From Anniella stebbinsi (taxonomy: Eukaryota > Chordata > Lepidosauria > Squamata > Anniellidae): a DNA stretch of 64,000 nucleotides. The stretch spans positions 161,163,814 to 161,227,813 of the forward strand of contig JARDYH010000005.1 of assembly GCA_029215795.1 (NCBI GenBank). Direction: 5' to 3'. A model generated the notes under the pieces. The model had not been told where the DNA came from. It did not search any database and saw only the letters and a list, made by a program, of their open reading frames with translations. This document shows positions 1-10,700 of this stretch, piece by piece (the first letter of the stretch is position 1; every line of letters begins with the position of its first letter). A program made the position numbers and the translations under genes.

Positions 1-544
1 GCCAAGGCACTTTGCATCAGCTGATGGGAAATATTCAACTAGCTTCACCACAGACACCACCAGAAAAAGAGTACTTAATACTTTCCTCTAACATCCATGT
101 TTGTGCACATTTTAGGAGGTGTAAAGCACATTGCAAAGTCTGGAAAAGTGCAAGTGTGGGGTAGTTTTTTTGTAGGCTGAGGGGCTGCAAATTGAGTGTG
201 TTTGTATAAAAATTGGACGGAATAGGTTTTTTTTGCCATTCTTAGCCCTGAAATGTCCTTGGCTCCTCATTTAACTTTCCTCTAACTCACCTCTGACCAT
301 CACCTCTATGGTATAATACTTCCAAAGAAAAGGATTCTCTCAATAATACTATCTTCTTTTCCATTCTTAGATAAATGTTTTTTTTCTTTAGTCTACAACT
401 AATCAGATTCAGCAATGCAATACAAGCGTGGGATATTCACCCAAGGGCTACATACGCTGGCAGATATGCTGCGCAACTGAACTACGTAATGATGCAAGAA
501 GTCTTAAGTTCTACATTTGGCACCAAAATAAGACACGTTATTAA
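1..544 (+). pseudogene. Decayed terminal exon (exon 3) of a three-finger protein gene, unit 0
   Basis: The exon lies at 371-544 after a TTCTTAG acceptor; 1-370 is the end of its intron 2, and the rest of the gene is left of the window. It aligns with exon 3 of genes 1 and 2, but the T-run at 378-385 carries one extra base, so the acceptor-defined frame stops within about ten codons. The downstream frame keeps the family pattern with QQCN and QICC, but the final LCN cysteine is LRN (Arg). A TAA at 542-544 removes the usual C-terminal tail. The AATAAA of the intact genes is ATTGAA at 648-653. A near-identical copy is at 54332-54505, so the damage predates the 54-kb duplication. An unusual spliced product cannot be fully excluded. 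Confidence 0.8.
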
Positions 545-931
545 TCTCCATGCTTTCTTCCTGGATAAAGCTTGTTTTAGTTTTTGGTGGCCTCAGCCAA
601 GCTTCTCCTACCTTCATGATGTATTAGTGAAATATTCTAAATGACATATTGAAACCAGGCATTGTTCAGTTTAGTATCCACCTTTTTGTGTATTTTATTA
701 TGGTGGCCACCATAACTAGATACCATCAGAGGAAACACAGGTGATTCTTTGATAATTTCCTAATAGTATCTTGTTCTGGAGAGAAATGCAGAGTCCAACG
801 GGGTACGGTGTGGAAGGACAATAGTCACTTGCCAAGTCCTTTCAGATGGAAGTGAAAACTTGCAGCCTTGCATGGCCTTTGCATGTATTATGTGTATGAA
901 AACACAGTTATATTTGATACAGAGTGTAACC

Positions 932-952
932 GAGAGAGAGAGAGAGAGAGAG
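932..952. repeat. (GA)n microsatellite downstream of exon 3
   Basis: A run of GA dinucleotides sits about 400 bp after the decayed exon. Shorter or equal versions occupy the same place after the other exon 3 copies (around 18928, 35860 and 54893-54909), so this is an ancestral microsatellite of the unit varying in length. Confidence 0.9.
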
Positions 953-1319
953 GTGCAGCCTTTTGGTTTCCCTGATGAGTATTTCTATGTGGGATACATA
1001 CCCCCAGATGTGTGTTCATCTCAGGTCACATAGAGATGACCAATGTTCCAAGTGGAGAGCATTTCTACCATGGTTATCTTTAGTTGTCTAAATTAATAAA
1101 AGCATGGGATAATACTTTTCACTGCTATGCATAGCAATAGTGTGAGCATCCAAATAGGTATGCAAAGTTAGTGAACCACCATGTCCTCCCCCACCCACAG
1201 GACTCAGTTGTATGTGTCTGGATGTGACTACGGACTCATGCCCAATTGCTTGCAAGCTCCCTGGAAGTGCTCGGGTGTCAGTCGACCCTGACTTCCAGGA
1301 TCACTCCCTTCCCCCTATC

Positions 1320-1780
1320 CCACTGCATTAATTGTTGGCCCCATTGACACAGCGGAGGGAAATGCGCACTTTCCTTAGACTCAAGAAATCACACTCCCTC
1401 CTTCTCTACTGGGATGTTAAAAGCCCTTGTGACCCCATTGGTTTGCTACACTAATGGCGTGGCAGCGAGGGGGGAATGCACACTTTTCAGAGGAGCTTCA
1501 ACCCCTCATCGAATGGGCCTTGCATTGATAAAGCCTTTCATGCACCCATTGGAGCACAGGAGGGGAATCTCTGGAAAGAGTTCAGTTACCCACCCCCTGC
1601 TCCAATGTTGTCCTTAAAGGCCTTCTAAACATATGGGCCCTATTGGAGCAGCGAGAGGAGAAAGCCAATTCCCCCCACCCCACCATTACTGCAGTGGGCC
1701 AGTGCACGTGGATGATGAGTCCTCACATGCCTCCCAATTGCTTGTCACTAGCTCTTATGACCTGGATCACGAGGTGGGCA
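1320..1780. repeat. Degenerate minisatellite-like stretch
   Basis: Short phrases such as CCCATTG, 'aatgcgcactttcc' and 'gcattaat' recur in degenerate form every roughly 80-120 bp. The same phrases are in intron 2 of genes 1 and 2, at 48400-48930 and beside pseudogene exon 2. Copied at about 55280-55740. No coding potential is conserved: frames differ between the two copies. Confidence 0.45.
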
Positions 1781-3567
1781 ACAGGAGAGGTGGGGTGAGC
1801 ACCCACAGAGTGAGCGCTGGCCATATTTGAATTTCCCCAGCCATGCGTTGTAATATGTCGTAGAAGTTGTGGGTCTTATCAATTTCTGAGGCTTTCCTAC
1901 ATTAACCACTGGGTAAATTGGTCATCTGTATTACTAATCCAGGGCAAGTGAAATATACAGTCTCACAGCTAGAATGGTCTCATGTGGAACAGCTTGTCTT
2001 CCCAGATTTTTCTTTGTGGACAAATTTGTCCGCATTGAACACTTGGTAAACGGTCATTCATCATCATTGATACAGTATGAATGCTATAATCTGAAGGCCA
2101 ATAATGTAGCAAACATCCTGATCCGGAAGAGTAAACGTAGCCAACATTTTACCTGTACCCTGTTTCTGCAAAATGACTACTTTTTTATGTTTCTCACCAC
2201 CTTAGAAAGGAAGGCTACTTTGCAGAATCTTCCCTGGATCTTCTCTAATGTTTTCTGTATTTGCTGCCACTCACCCATCACCATCACCTGCGTGCATTGG
2301 AATGCCACAGGATTCGGAACATTGTGGAGAATTCAAAATGGTGGCCAGCCTGGCCTCACAATTACCACCGCTGTTGCCAGTGCAGTAGTAGCAAAGTGAG
2401 CCTCTGCTTTGGTCTGCAGGGTGAGCACTTGAGGGGATGCCTGGGGGTGGGGCCTGGGGGTCAGAAGCCAGGCACGACTTCTTCCACAAAACCACTTGAA
2501 CAATTACTCCTATATTGGCCCGTCACCCCATCTATCACCCCATGACAAATCACCCCGACCCCCAGACATAGCGCTCCTGAGCACTCACCATGCTGTAAGA
2601 AGTAGAAGAGGAAGTAAGATTATGCTCATGGTTTTCCTGTGGGCAGCTGGTTTGCCATCGCGTGAACAATAAGCTGGTTTGGTTGGACCCTTGCTCTGAT
2701 CCAGTAGGGCTCTCAGTATGTTCTGAAGAGCAAGAGGAGGAAGATGATGGCTGGAAAAGAAGAGGAGGTTGGATCTTTGCAATGACATGGTGGCTGTGGG
2801 GTATGTCTGGGGAAGCAGAGAGGGCCTGACTATGGCCTCTCCATGTGTATGAAACCCAATTAGTTCTGCATTAGACATACAATCTCTTCCTCCTGATGGG
2901 CTCCCCCTATCTATGACAGGCAGGAATATTCTCAACATGTTTAGGTTCAACACAGTTTCCATACCAGCGCTCTTCAGAATATCGCCCTGAAAAGCTGCAA
3001 ATGTGACATATCTGCCCCTGGAGCTGTCCGTTGCCTTTAGTTCTGCTCATCAGACAGCCAGGATACAGCCAATGACAAACCTGGCTTTGGTACAACACCA
3101 TGTGTGCAAAGGCCTCATACGACTGCAGGTTTTCCCATCAATGTGGAAGGTCTTGGCAGTAGCATCCTCTGCTAACATCCAGTTCCCATCAGACTCTTCA
3201 TGATCCATTATTAGCAGTCCATGAGATGATGAGAAGAGGAAAAGAAACCATCCTCTTACTGGAAAATGGGGAGGAGATATATAATTCCATGAGTACATTG
3301 TGAACAGATGAGTTCAGATTGCTTACTCTCGTGACTTGAATGACGACGATTATATTATGAACAAGTGGAATCTGCCCCAAATGATGCAGAATGGAGTTCT
3401 CCTGTTCAGTGTTCCAGACAGGCAGTCATGCTGTCATTCAGAAGACTCCAGTGCATGTCTCCTGCCCCCCTTTTTTGCCCCCAACTTTCAATTAGAATTC
3501 CCTGACCACTGAGCATGCTCAATCCTCAAGGGCTGTCTTGGCTTCTCTCCTATCATTTACATTTTCC
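1781..3567. other. Intergenic spacer, no gene recognised
   Basis: The stretch between unit 0 and gene 1 matches about 55740-57525. Parts also recur between genes 1 and 2: 2738-3090 matches 21335-21704 and 3115-3340 matches 23509-23735. An open frame at 1974-2399 is not preserved in the near-identical copy, so I do not call it a gene. The phrase around 2670-2730 ('ctctgatccagtagggctct') resembles interspersed repeats common in lizards. Confidence 0.5.
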
Positions 3568-4336
3568 CACCTAAATAGGGTTGCTATACGTCCCGGAAAA
3601 CCGGGATTGTCCTAGATTCCAATCAATTCCAAAATGTCCCGGCCGGTTGGTCAGGAATCCCAGATTCGGAGTCCGAGAAATATGAACCGAATTTCAGAAC
3701 AATCCTTCTACCCCTGTATTTTATATGAATTTTTAAAACATTGTGCACCTTTTTTGACAGATTTCTGAATGCACGTGGCAAACTGTCATTCTGAGCTGTC
3801 AGAAATTAAACAATGTTTTAAAAATTCATATAAAATACATGTTTGGATGGATTGTTCTGAAATTTCATACACGTACTTGGGCATACCCCTTAAGCACTGT
3901 GACCAAGTATGAAGTCTCTAACTTTTAAAATACAGAAGTTATAGGTTTAGTGATATGGCGGTTCGATAATCCGAAAAAAATCCAATATAATCGGACTGAA
4001 AAATTTTGGATCTGATTTTTATCGGAGGTTTTTCTATGATATCGTTATCATTAATTGTATGACTGATAACGCTATTATCGGATCGTTATCAGACATTGGA
4101 ATGATATGATACACATCCCTATCATATATCCATTTCCTTGGATTTGGTTGCAAGCCTCAAATCTGTTACTTGGAATTAAATTGTAGTGAATAAGATGTCT
4201 GTATCTACAGTTGTTGATGTTGATGTTCCTTTCCCTAGACCTTTACATATTGCTCAGTTTTTTAAAAATCCTAGCCCTTCTCCACCCAAATTGTCCCTGT
4301 TTTGTGGATCCAGAATATGGCAACCCTACACCTAGA
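3568..4336. mobile_element. hAT-type non-autonomous element with terminal repeats and target duplication
   Basis: The element runs from 3576 (TAGGGTTGCTATA) to 4328 (TATGGCAACCCTA), about 753 bp. Terminal inverted repeats of about 13 bp differ at one position. It is flanked by CACCTAAA (3568-3575) and CACCTAGA (4329-4336), an 8-bp target duplication with one mismatch, typical of hAT elements. Around 3955-4121 it contains AT-rich sequence ending in 'gatacacatccctа'-type DNA, which matches the end of the transposase-bearing hAT remnant at 20697 and suggests nesting of a second hAT-derived piece. Orthologous copies lie at 26437-27191 and 57534-58286. No transposase is encoded. Confidence 0.75.
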
Positions 4337-6156
4337 GTTTTTTCCCTCCCTGCTTCTGCAAATCTAAGGGTTCACCTGATCATGCTCATATCTCCCTCTG
4401 GTTTCTCACTAGGCCCACTTTGAATCATCAAAACTCAATCTCACTGGTGCTTGGATGTGACAAGATCTGGGCTAATAAACTGAAGCACATTCCAGGCAAG
4501 GCTGCTTTCTCCAAACATCATGTTTTTTTTTCTCTTTAATGACTGATGCATCACTTCTTAGAGCACTGCAAGCCACATGCTGGAAGGAGTGGCTGAGGTG
4601 GAAGGGTAGTCCTCTTCATCAATGGGTTACACTGTTCCCTTCGCCTCTTCAACTGATGAACACATGGATGTGTCCCTCACTTGTCAAAGGCCTCTGAGTT
4701 ATGTTGAAACAAAATTCCAAAGGAGAATACATTCCATTTGGATCTAAATCTTTGAGCTTGGCTTTCTTTTCCATTTGAATCCCACTGGTATAGCCTAAAC
4801 GGAAATGCCATACAAGCACAGAGAGGAAGTTTTCACCACGAAGACTACTTCAATTGCATCAAAGTGACCTACCTCCACAAAGGTCTCTGCATCTCCAAAG
4901 GTGGATGTCATGATTCTCCAATTCAAAGTAGAATGCAGGATGTAAAGGAATTTAGGAGCTTGTGAAGATGCTGTCTCCTAGGGGACAGGCTTTTATGACC
5001 CCCCCCCCATAATTCAGGACATCGATAAATATAGGAAGAGCCCACACATTGCGAGTGGAGAAGGAAACATGGAATAAAGACACAGTCACAAGAGAATGGG
5101 ATGAACTAGGGCTGGATCTGCATGTGGAAGTGGGAGAATCTATTAGATCCTTTCTTCAGGCATCTCACCTACCATTATGGGTGAATCACTCTCCAAAGCC
5201 AGGAGTCGGGTGAACCCAGACCCTCTCTTATGAGACACTTTGAAAGGGTGGGAAGACCGATCTACATCACCCCCGCCCAGTGCTGCACAGCTCCGAATAG
5301 GTGAGGCAGGAAGATCGGCAAAGGCAAACCACATCCTGACATGAGAGCTGCACAGCCCCCATGAGCAGGTCCCCCCAATATGCCAATCACCAAAAGGTGC
5401 CAGAGTGCTCACTGCTCCTATTGTAACATCGTGCAAATTCCCACACACCCCTGTCAATCCAATCTAATCCACCTATTTACTCTGCTAATCGTAATTCCAG
5501 TGTGGAGTAGGCAAAAAACCTGTACACAACTGCCAATTCATGACAGGTAAAATTCCTACTCAGCCCCCCCACCTCTCCAAAGGGAGTGAATGGCTAAACG
5601 CATACTAGTTAAAGGGAAGGAAGGAAAGAGCAGGACAGTGAAAGAGGCTGAGATTCAGCAGGGCTGGCCTTTTTAGGCTCTGTCCCATCCACATGACAGG
5701 TGGCACATGTGCCTTTGCATATGCCGTCTTTCTTCTACAACCTCCCGGTTGGAAAAGCCACCCACCACCCCAAACGGGCTTCTCTGAGTAGCCAAAATGG
5801 CAGCATCCACACATGAGAGGGAGGAATCAGCAAATTGTGCTTGCAGAAGCACCAATTTCAGGGATTAAAATTATACACCCACCTCCACTCCCCAGCCTAC
5901 GAATATCTGAGTAGAGATGGACAAATCTATTGATTTCAGTTCCTCTCTTTTTCTCATTTTTCAGTTCTTAAATTTGGTTCATCTCAAACTTTGTTAATTT
6001 CTCCAACATTAAGTTCACTTTGTCTCCAACCTTGACAATTTTAATTTTAAAGATTGGTATAAAAACTCATAATCTTTTTTATGCAGATTTCCCTTCCTAT
6101 TTCTATTTTGTCTGTATCTATGGCTTTCTGCCAAATATACATGTTTTTGCAAGAAA
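4337..6156. other. Intergenic spacer, no gene recognised
   Basis: Spacer sequence shared with 27192-28690 and 58287-60107. An open frame on the minus strand at 5143-5457 is also open in the recent copy at 59097-59411, but it resembles no family I know and is shortened in the older copy (28002-28271), so I treat it as chance. Confidence 0.5.
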
Positions 6157-6340
6157 TGTGGTGTAGCTGTTAGGGTGTTGTACTTCGTCTCAGGAGATCT
6201 AGTCCCCACAGGGCTATGGAAGCTGACTGGGTGATATTGGTCCAGGCACTGACTCTCATCATAACCTGCCTCACAAGCTGTTGGGAGGATAAAATGGAGA
6301 GGAGGACAATCATTTAAGCTGTCTTGTTGGGGTTTCTTTG
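6157..6340 (+). mobile_element. tRNA-derived SINE (MIR/CORE-like, reptilian)
   Basis: From 'tgtggtgtagctgttagggt' the sequence follows the degenerate A-box and B-box-like arrangement of lizard tRNA-headed SINEs, then phrases such as 'gaagctgactgggtgatattg', 'aacctgcctcacaagctgtt' and 'aggataaaatggagaggag' that are characteristic of the body. It is old, with many substitutions. The copy at 60108-60291 came with the duplication, and the gene 1-gene 2 spacer has lost it in a roughly 1-kb deletion at 28691. Confidence 0.7.
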
Positions 6341-7560
6341 CAAGAAGAAACAACGCAAGACATAAATGTCATTTTAAGAATTACTATTATAATACATTTT
6401 TTAAATATTAACTTAACCAATATACTCAGGTTTGTAAGCATTTTTTGTTTGGAGAACTTCATTGGAAATACAGAAAAGTGCCAACGCTTGACAAATAACT
6501 GACTTGTGTTCAACTAAAGGCTCAAAACTGAGAAAATAGTTAATTTCCCAATGAAATGCAACAGGAATGTTTTCTCCTTCATCCCTGCATGGAATGCTGA
6601 CAGATTCCTGTAAAGGGAGATGGGAAATGAAGCGGGGAGAGGAATGAAACAGAGTGACTCAACAAAATCTGAGATGCAGACACACAGTGGGATCCTATCA
6701 CTAACAATTACACAAATCATGTGCAGTTATTATGCCTTTTTGACATAAAAGATTTCTTTCCTGGTATTAGAAGAGAAGAAAATGTTCCTGAATGAGGCAC
6801 TGCAATCACACTATAATGACCCATGTGGTAGCACCCCTAAAGAAAACACTCCATGCTGCAACATTTAATTGCTGGTCCCTCTAGAATATACTACTTATAG
6901 ATGCATTGCATAGTGAGTTTAATATCTATGTAGCCAAAATAAGGCCAGATATCATTTTGATGCCATCATGGGCAACACTATATCCCTCTTGTGCATTTAT
7001 AATTTGATAGACACACAATGACATTTGCTGTGGTATTTTGGGAATGTGGAATAAAAAGCAGAAAATATCAGTGCTCCTCAATACTGCTACAAAGCAGTCG
7101 TGTGGATCTAGCCTTGGCGATTGAGAAATGAGTAGGATGCATAAGCATGCACAGGTGAATCCCAGAGTTTGCAGAAATAGAAAAAACAACATTTAGAAGG
7201 AAAAAAACAGCAACAATCGTATAGACGTGTGGTGGGGTGGGGGTGGGGAACAAAATCAGACCCATGAGGATTATGCATGGGAAGTAGCCTCAAAATTCTG
7301 ACTCATAGGTGAAAGCAGAACACTGAATGTGATGAATGAAGTACCCGAGAAGAAGATATGGCTGATTGCCTGGAAGATACATAAAGAACACTCCGTCCCA
7401 CTTGTCATCTTGACAATTTCAGAAACTAAATTAAATAATTTTAACTAATCATTACATGTGACCCCATGAATAAGTATTTATATATCCAAATCTCATCCTC
7501 CGTTTCCTGTAAGAGGGAGTTTATTTTCCCATGTCTCCACCTCACTGAATAGTTATCATG
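6341..7560. other. 5' flank of gene 1
   Basis: Non-coding spacer leading to the gene 1 promoter. The last roughly 720 bp (from about 6845) is shared by all three intact promoters (matches 28692-29410 and about 60795-61520), so it probably holds any regulatory sequence common to the array. No other gene is seen. Confidence 0.5.
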
Positions 7561-7571
7561 ATTTGAACAGA

Positions 7572-7578
7572 TATAAAT
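7572..7578 (+). promoter_or_regulatory. TATA box of gene 1
   Basis: TATAAAT sits 100 bp upstream of the gene 1 ATG and is conserved at 29420-29426 (gene 2) and 61524-61530 (gene 4). Transcription would be expected to start near 7600, giving a 5' leader of about 75-80 nt without an intron before the start codon. Confidence 0.65.
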
Positions 7579-7677
7579 TCTCACCACTTCACTGTCTTGG
7601 AGAAGAGTCTGATTCAGAGAGTCATTCTGCCTGACCCACACATCATTTTGCCATTTACACTGACCACATTGACCATC

Positions 7678-7729
7678 ATGAGAAAGATCTTTCTGATTGC
7701 TTTGGTCCTCCTTTTCTCCTGCCATCAAG
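7678..7729 (+). CDS. Gene 1 exon 1: signal peptide
   Basis: The ATG opens 17 codons of a classic signal peptide: MRK, then a hydrophobic core (IFLIALVLLF), then SCHQ, ending in phase 1. The donor is CAAG|GTTAGG, with T at +3, weaker than the GTGAGT of gene 4. The equivalent exons in genes 2 and 4 differ by only one to three residues, unlike the mature region. Confidence 0.85.
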
Positions 7730-10700
7730 GTTAGGTTTGTCATGAGGGAGAGAGCTGAGAGTGGGAGTTACTTATTTTATATGTTGGGGGAAAATGAATG
7801 TTCATGTTTGTTTATGTGCCATTAGCATGTTGCAGATATTCTGGAATCTGCTTAATGGCTTGAGTCAATACAACCTGGGTCAACACCAGCAGAGGAAATG
7901 GGAGGAAATCCACTGAGGCCAAACTGGAAAAAATCATTGAGCTGTCAATGAAATGAAATAAAAGTCTTTTTCTATGTAACGGACCTGTCCCATGTTGAGA
8001 ACTCTTTACCTATTACGTGAAACATTCAGTAAGTATAAGCTTAAAACTGTTCCAGGCCAACGGAGCATTTTTTAACACGAGAGGAGAGAAGTTACCTTCA
8101 TTGTAACCTTTTGATTGCTTTTCTGCAATTACTTGCTTTCATTAATGCCTTTTCACTCTCTATGAGTTAACAGCAGGGGATGGGTAGTTGCCTTGTTTTA
8201 AATGTGCCGGGTTGTGTCATTTCAGTTGGGCCAACTGAGCACAAAGCGAGAAAGCCTGATAATGCATTTTTATGTGGTTCATCATTATCCTGTCTGCATT
8301 ATTGGAAGCAGGGCTGTGGCAGAGACAGGATGGCTAAAGCCAGTTCTGCAAAGCCATCCAGGAGTCTTCTGCAGTGTAGTCTATTGTTCTTATCCAGTGT
8401 CCTGAGGGTTTTTAGGGGAATGCAAGATGGGGCAGGTGGTATAAAACTGATTGTTGCAGTGGGCAAGAGGGATTTTTGTGAAATTACACTAGGGCTATGC
8501 ATCACTTCGGAGCTGTATCACAAATCTGAGGTGAGGCGGGATGATTTGGGGGGCTCATAACAGATATAAGGTGAAACTGATGAACTCCGAATCAATCTGA
8601 GGAGGATTGAAGCGATCTGAAGTGATTCGGTATGATTCAGTGATTTGGAGCTTTTTCAAGCGCAGACCTACATAGAATTGCTGTATATCTCCCATCATTT
8701 AAAATCACATGGAAAACTTGGCACACAAACAGCCATAATGAAGACCAACGTATATTCTATCATCATCATCATAAGTATCAAGCTGCAGCACCACACATTG
8801 AAAAGCATTTATTTTAAGGATAGTATCGACCCATACCTAACTCACTCTCTCTCTCTCTCTCTCTCTCTCCCCCTCCAAACACATGCTCACACTGACATAA
8901 ACACACAAATTTCTCAATTTGCAAATCCCACAAACACACACCAAGCCCAAATGCAATTTGACACAGACTTTAATGCATTCCCCGTCAGTCAAAACACCAC
9001 AAAAAGATGTTTTCTTGAATTGATTGGGCTCTGATGGGAATGGATTTTGTTAAAACATAAAAAATACATCAATGACCCACCACTGCTGAAAAATGATCCC
9101 CTACACAACCAGAAATGAACAGATGAGATCGGCAACAACCTAGCAGCAAAAAACATTAAAAAATAGCAGCAAGATCATATCAGGATTAGGATGAAGAGGA
9201 TGTTGGTATTCTTGAAACTGTCTCTGAACACTGATGAGGGAGGAAACCTTAAAGCAGAGTCAGGCCCTAAAATTGGGGAAACTGCAGTTGGGAGGAGACA
9301 GGGGTTGGAAAGGCTTATAGAATCAAGAGGGTGGGAGGGTTAGTAGGACATAGACAACTGATACAACAGAAAAGAAGAGGGAGCATATGTTAAAGACAAA
9401 TAGTCAGGAATGGCGTAAGAGAGAAGTAGCTGGGGTGGAGAATCCATTTCATCTTGGTCTCTCTAGCTGATTCTGAATTTCTATGGGTCCGAATTGTCAT
9501 GGACAGACCATTTTCTGGTCAGGGTTAGTATCACGGCTACCACCCGTCCCTGCAGGGGTGGCGGACCAATTAAGATGGTCCGCCCTCGAAGGCTGATGGA
9601 TCCTGCTGGATTCCAGAAAGCCTTGGAGGGTTCCATGGCTGGTATCGTCGACGATCCTGTAGAAGCCCTGGTCAATAGATGGAATCAAGACCTAACTAGG
9701 GCTATCGACACGATCGCCCCCAAACGTCCTCTCCGGCCCGCTTCTAATAGGGCGCCCTGGTATACGGAAGACCTCAGGGAGTTGAAGCGGAAAGGACGAC
9801 GACTGGAGCGCCGATGGCGGAAAACTCGACTTATATCCGACAAGACACGACATAGAGAACATCTTCGTTTCTATGGAGTGGCAATACGTGCAGCGAAGAA
9901 AGCTTTCTTCTCTGCACGCATTGCGTCTGCGAATTCACATCCAGCAGAACTGTTCAGGGTGGTGAGGGGTCTAACTCAGGCTCCTTCTCCCCTGAATCCG
10001 ATTTTAGAGCCTTCGGCAGTTTGCTGTGATGCCTTTAACGATCATTTCTCAGATAAAATCTCTCGGATAAGAGCCGACTTAGATGCCATTGTTATAGCAG
10101 AGGTTGACAGTGGAGTGTCCAGTGACTCCGCGAGTAGGATTACACTTGATCAGTTTCAGTTAGTGAGTACCGAGGACGTGGACAAGGTACTTGGATGTGT
10201 GAGGAAGACGACTTGCCCTCTCGATCCCTGTCCTTCCTGGCTGGTCGTCCAGGGAGGAGATGCAGTTAGATCACATCTACAGCATATCATTAATGCATCT
10301 CTCAGGGAGGGGAGCTTTCCATCATGTTTAAAAGAGGCGGTGGTAAGGCCGCTTCTAAAAAAGCCCTCCCTGGATCCTCTGGACTTTAATAACTACAGGC
10401 CAGTATCAAATCTTCCATTTTTGGGCAAGGTGATCGAGAGAGCAGTTGCTTTTCAACTCCAGGCAGTCTTGGATGACACTGATTTTCTAGACCCATTTCA
10501 AACCGGCTTCAGAGCAGGATACGGAGTTGAGACCGCTTTGGTCGCCTTAGTAGATGATCTACGCCTTAGTATCGACAGGGGGAGTGTGTCCCTGCTGGTA
10601 CTCTTGGACCTCTCAGCGGCTTTCGATACCATCGACCATGGTATCCTTCTGGAGCGCCTGGGGGAATTGGGAATCGGGGGCACTGTGCTTCAGTGGTTCC

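Noticed and set aside
1974..2399. 141-codon open frame in the unit 0-gene 1 spacer
   Set aside because: No recognised motif; the nearly identical copy at 55930-56357 has the frame broken, so it is not maintained.
5143..5457. 104-codon minus-strand frame, also open at 59097-59411
   Set aside because: The two copies are nearly identical because of recent duplication, which says nothing about selection. The older copy (28002-28271) lacks the first part, and no family is recognised.
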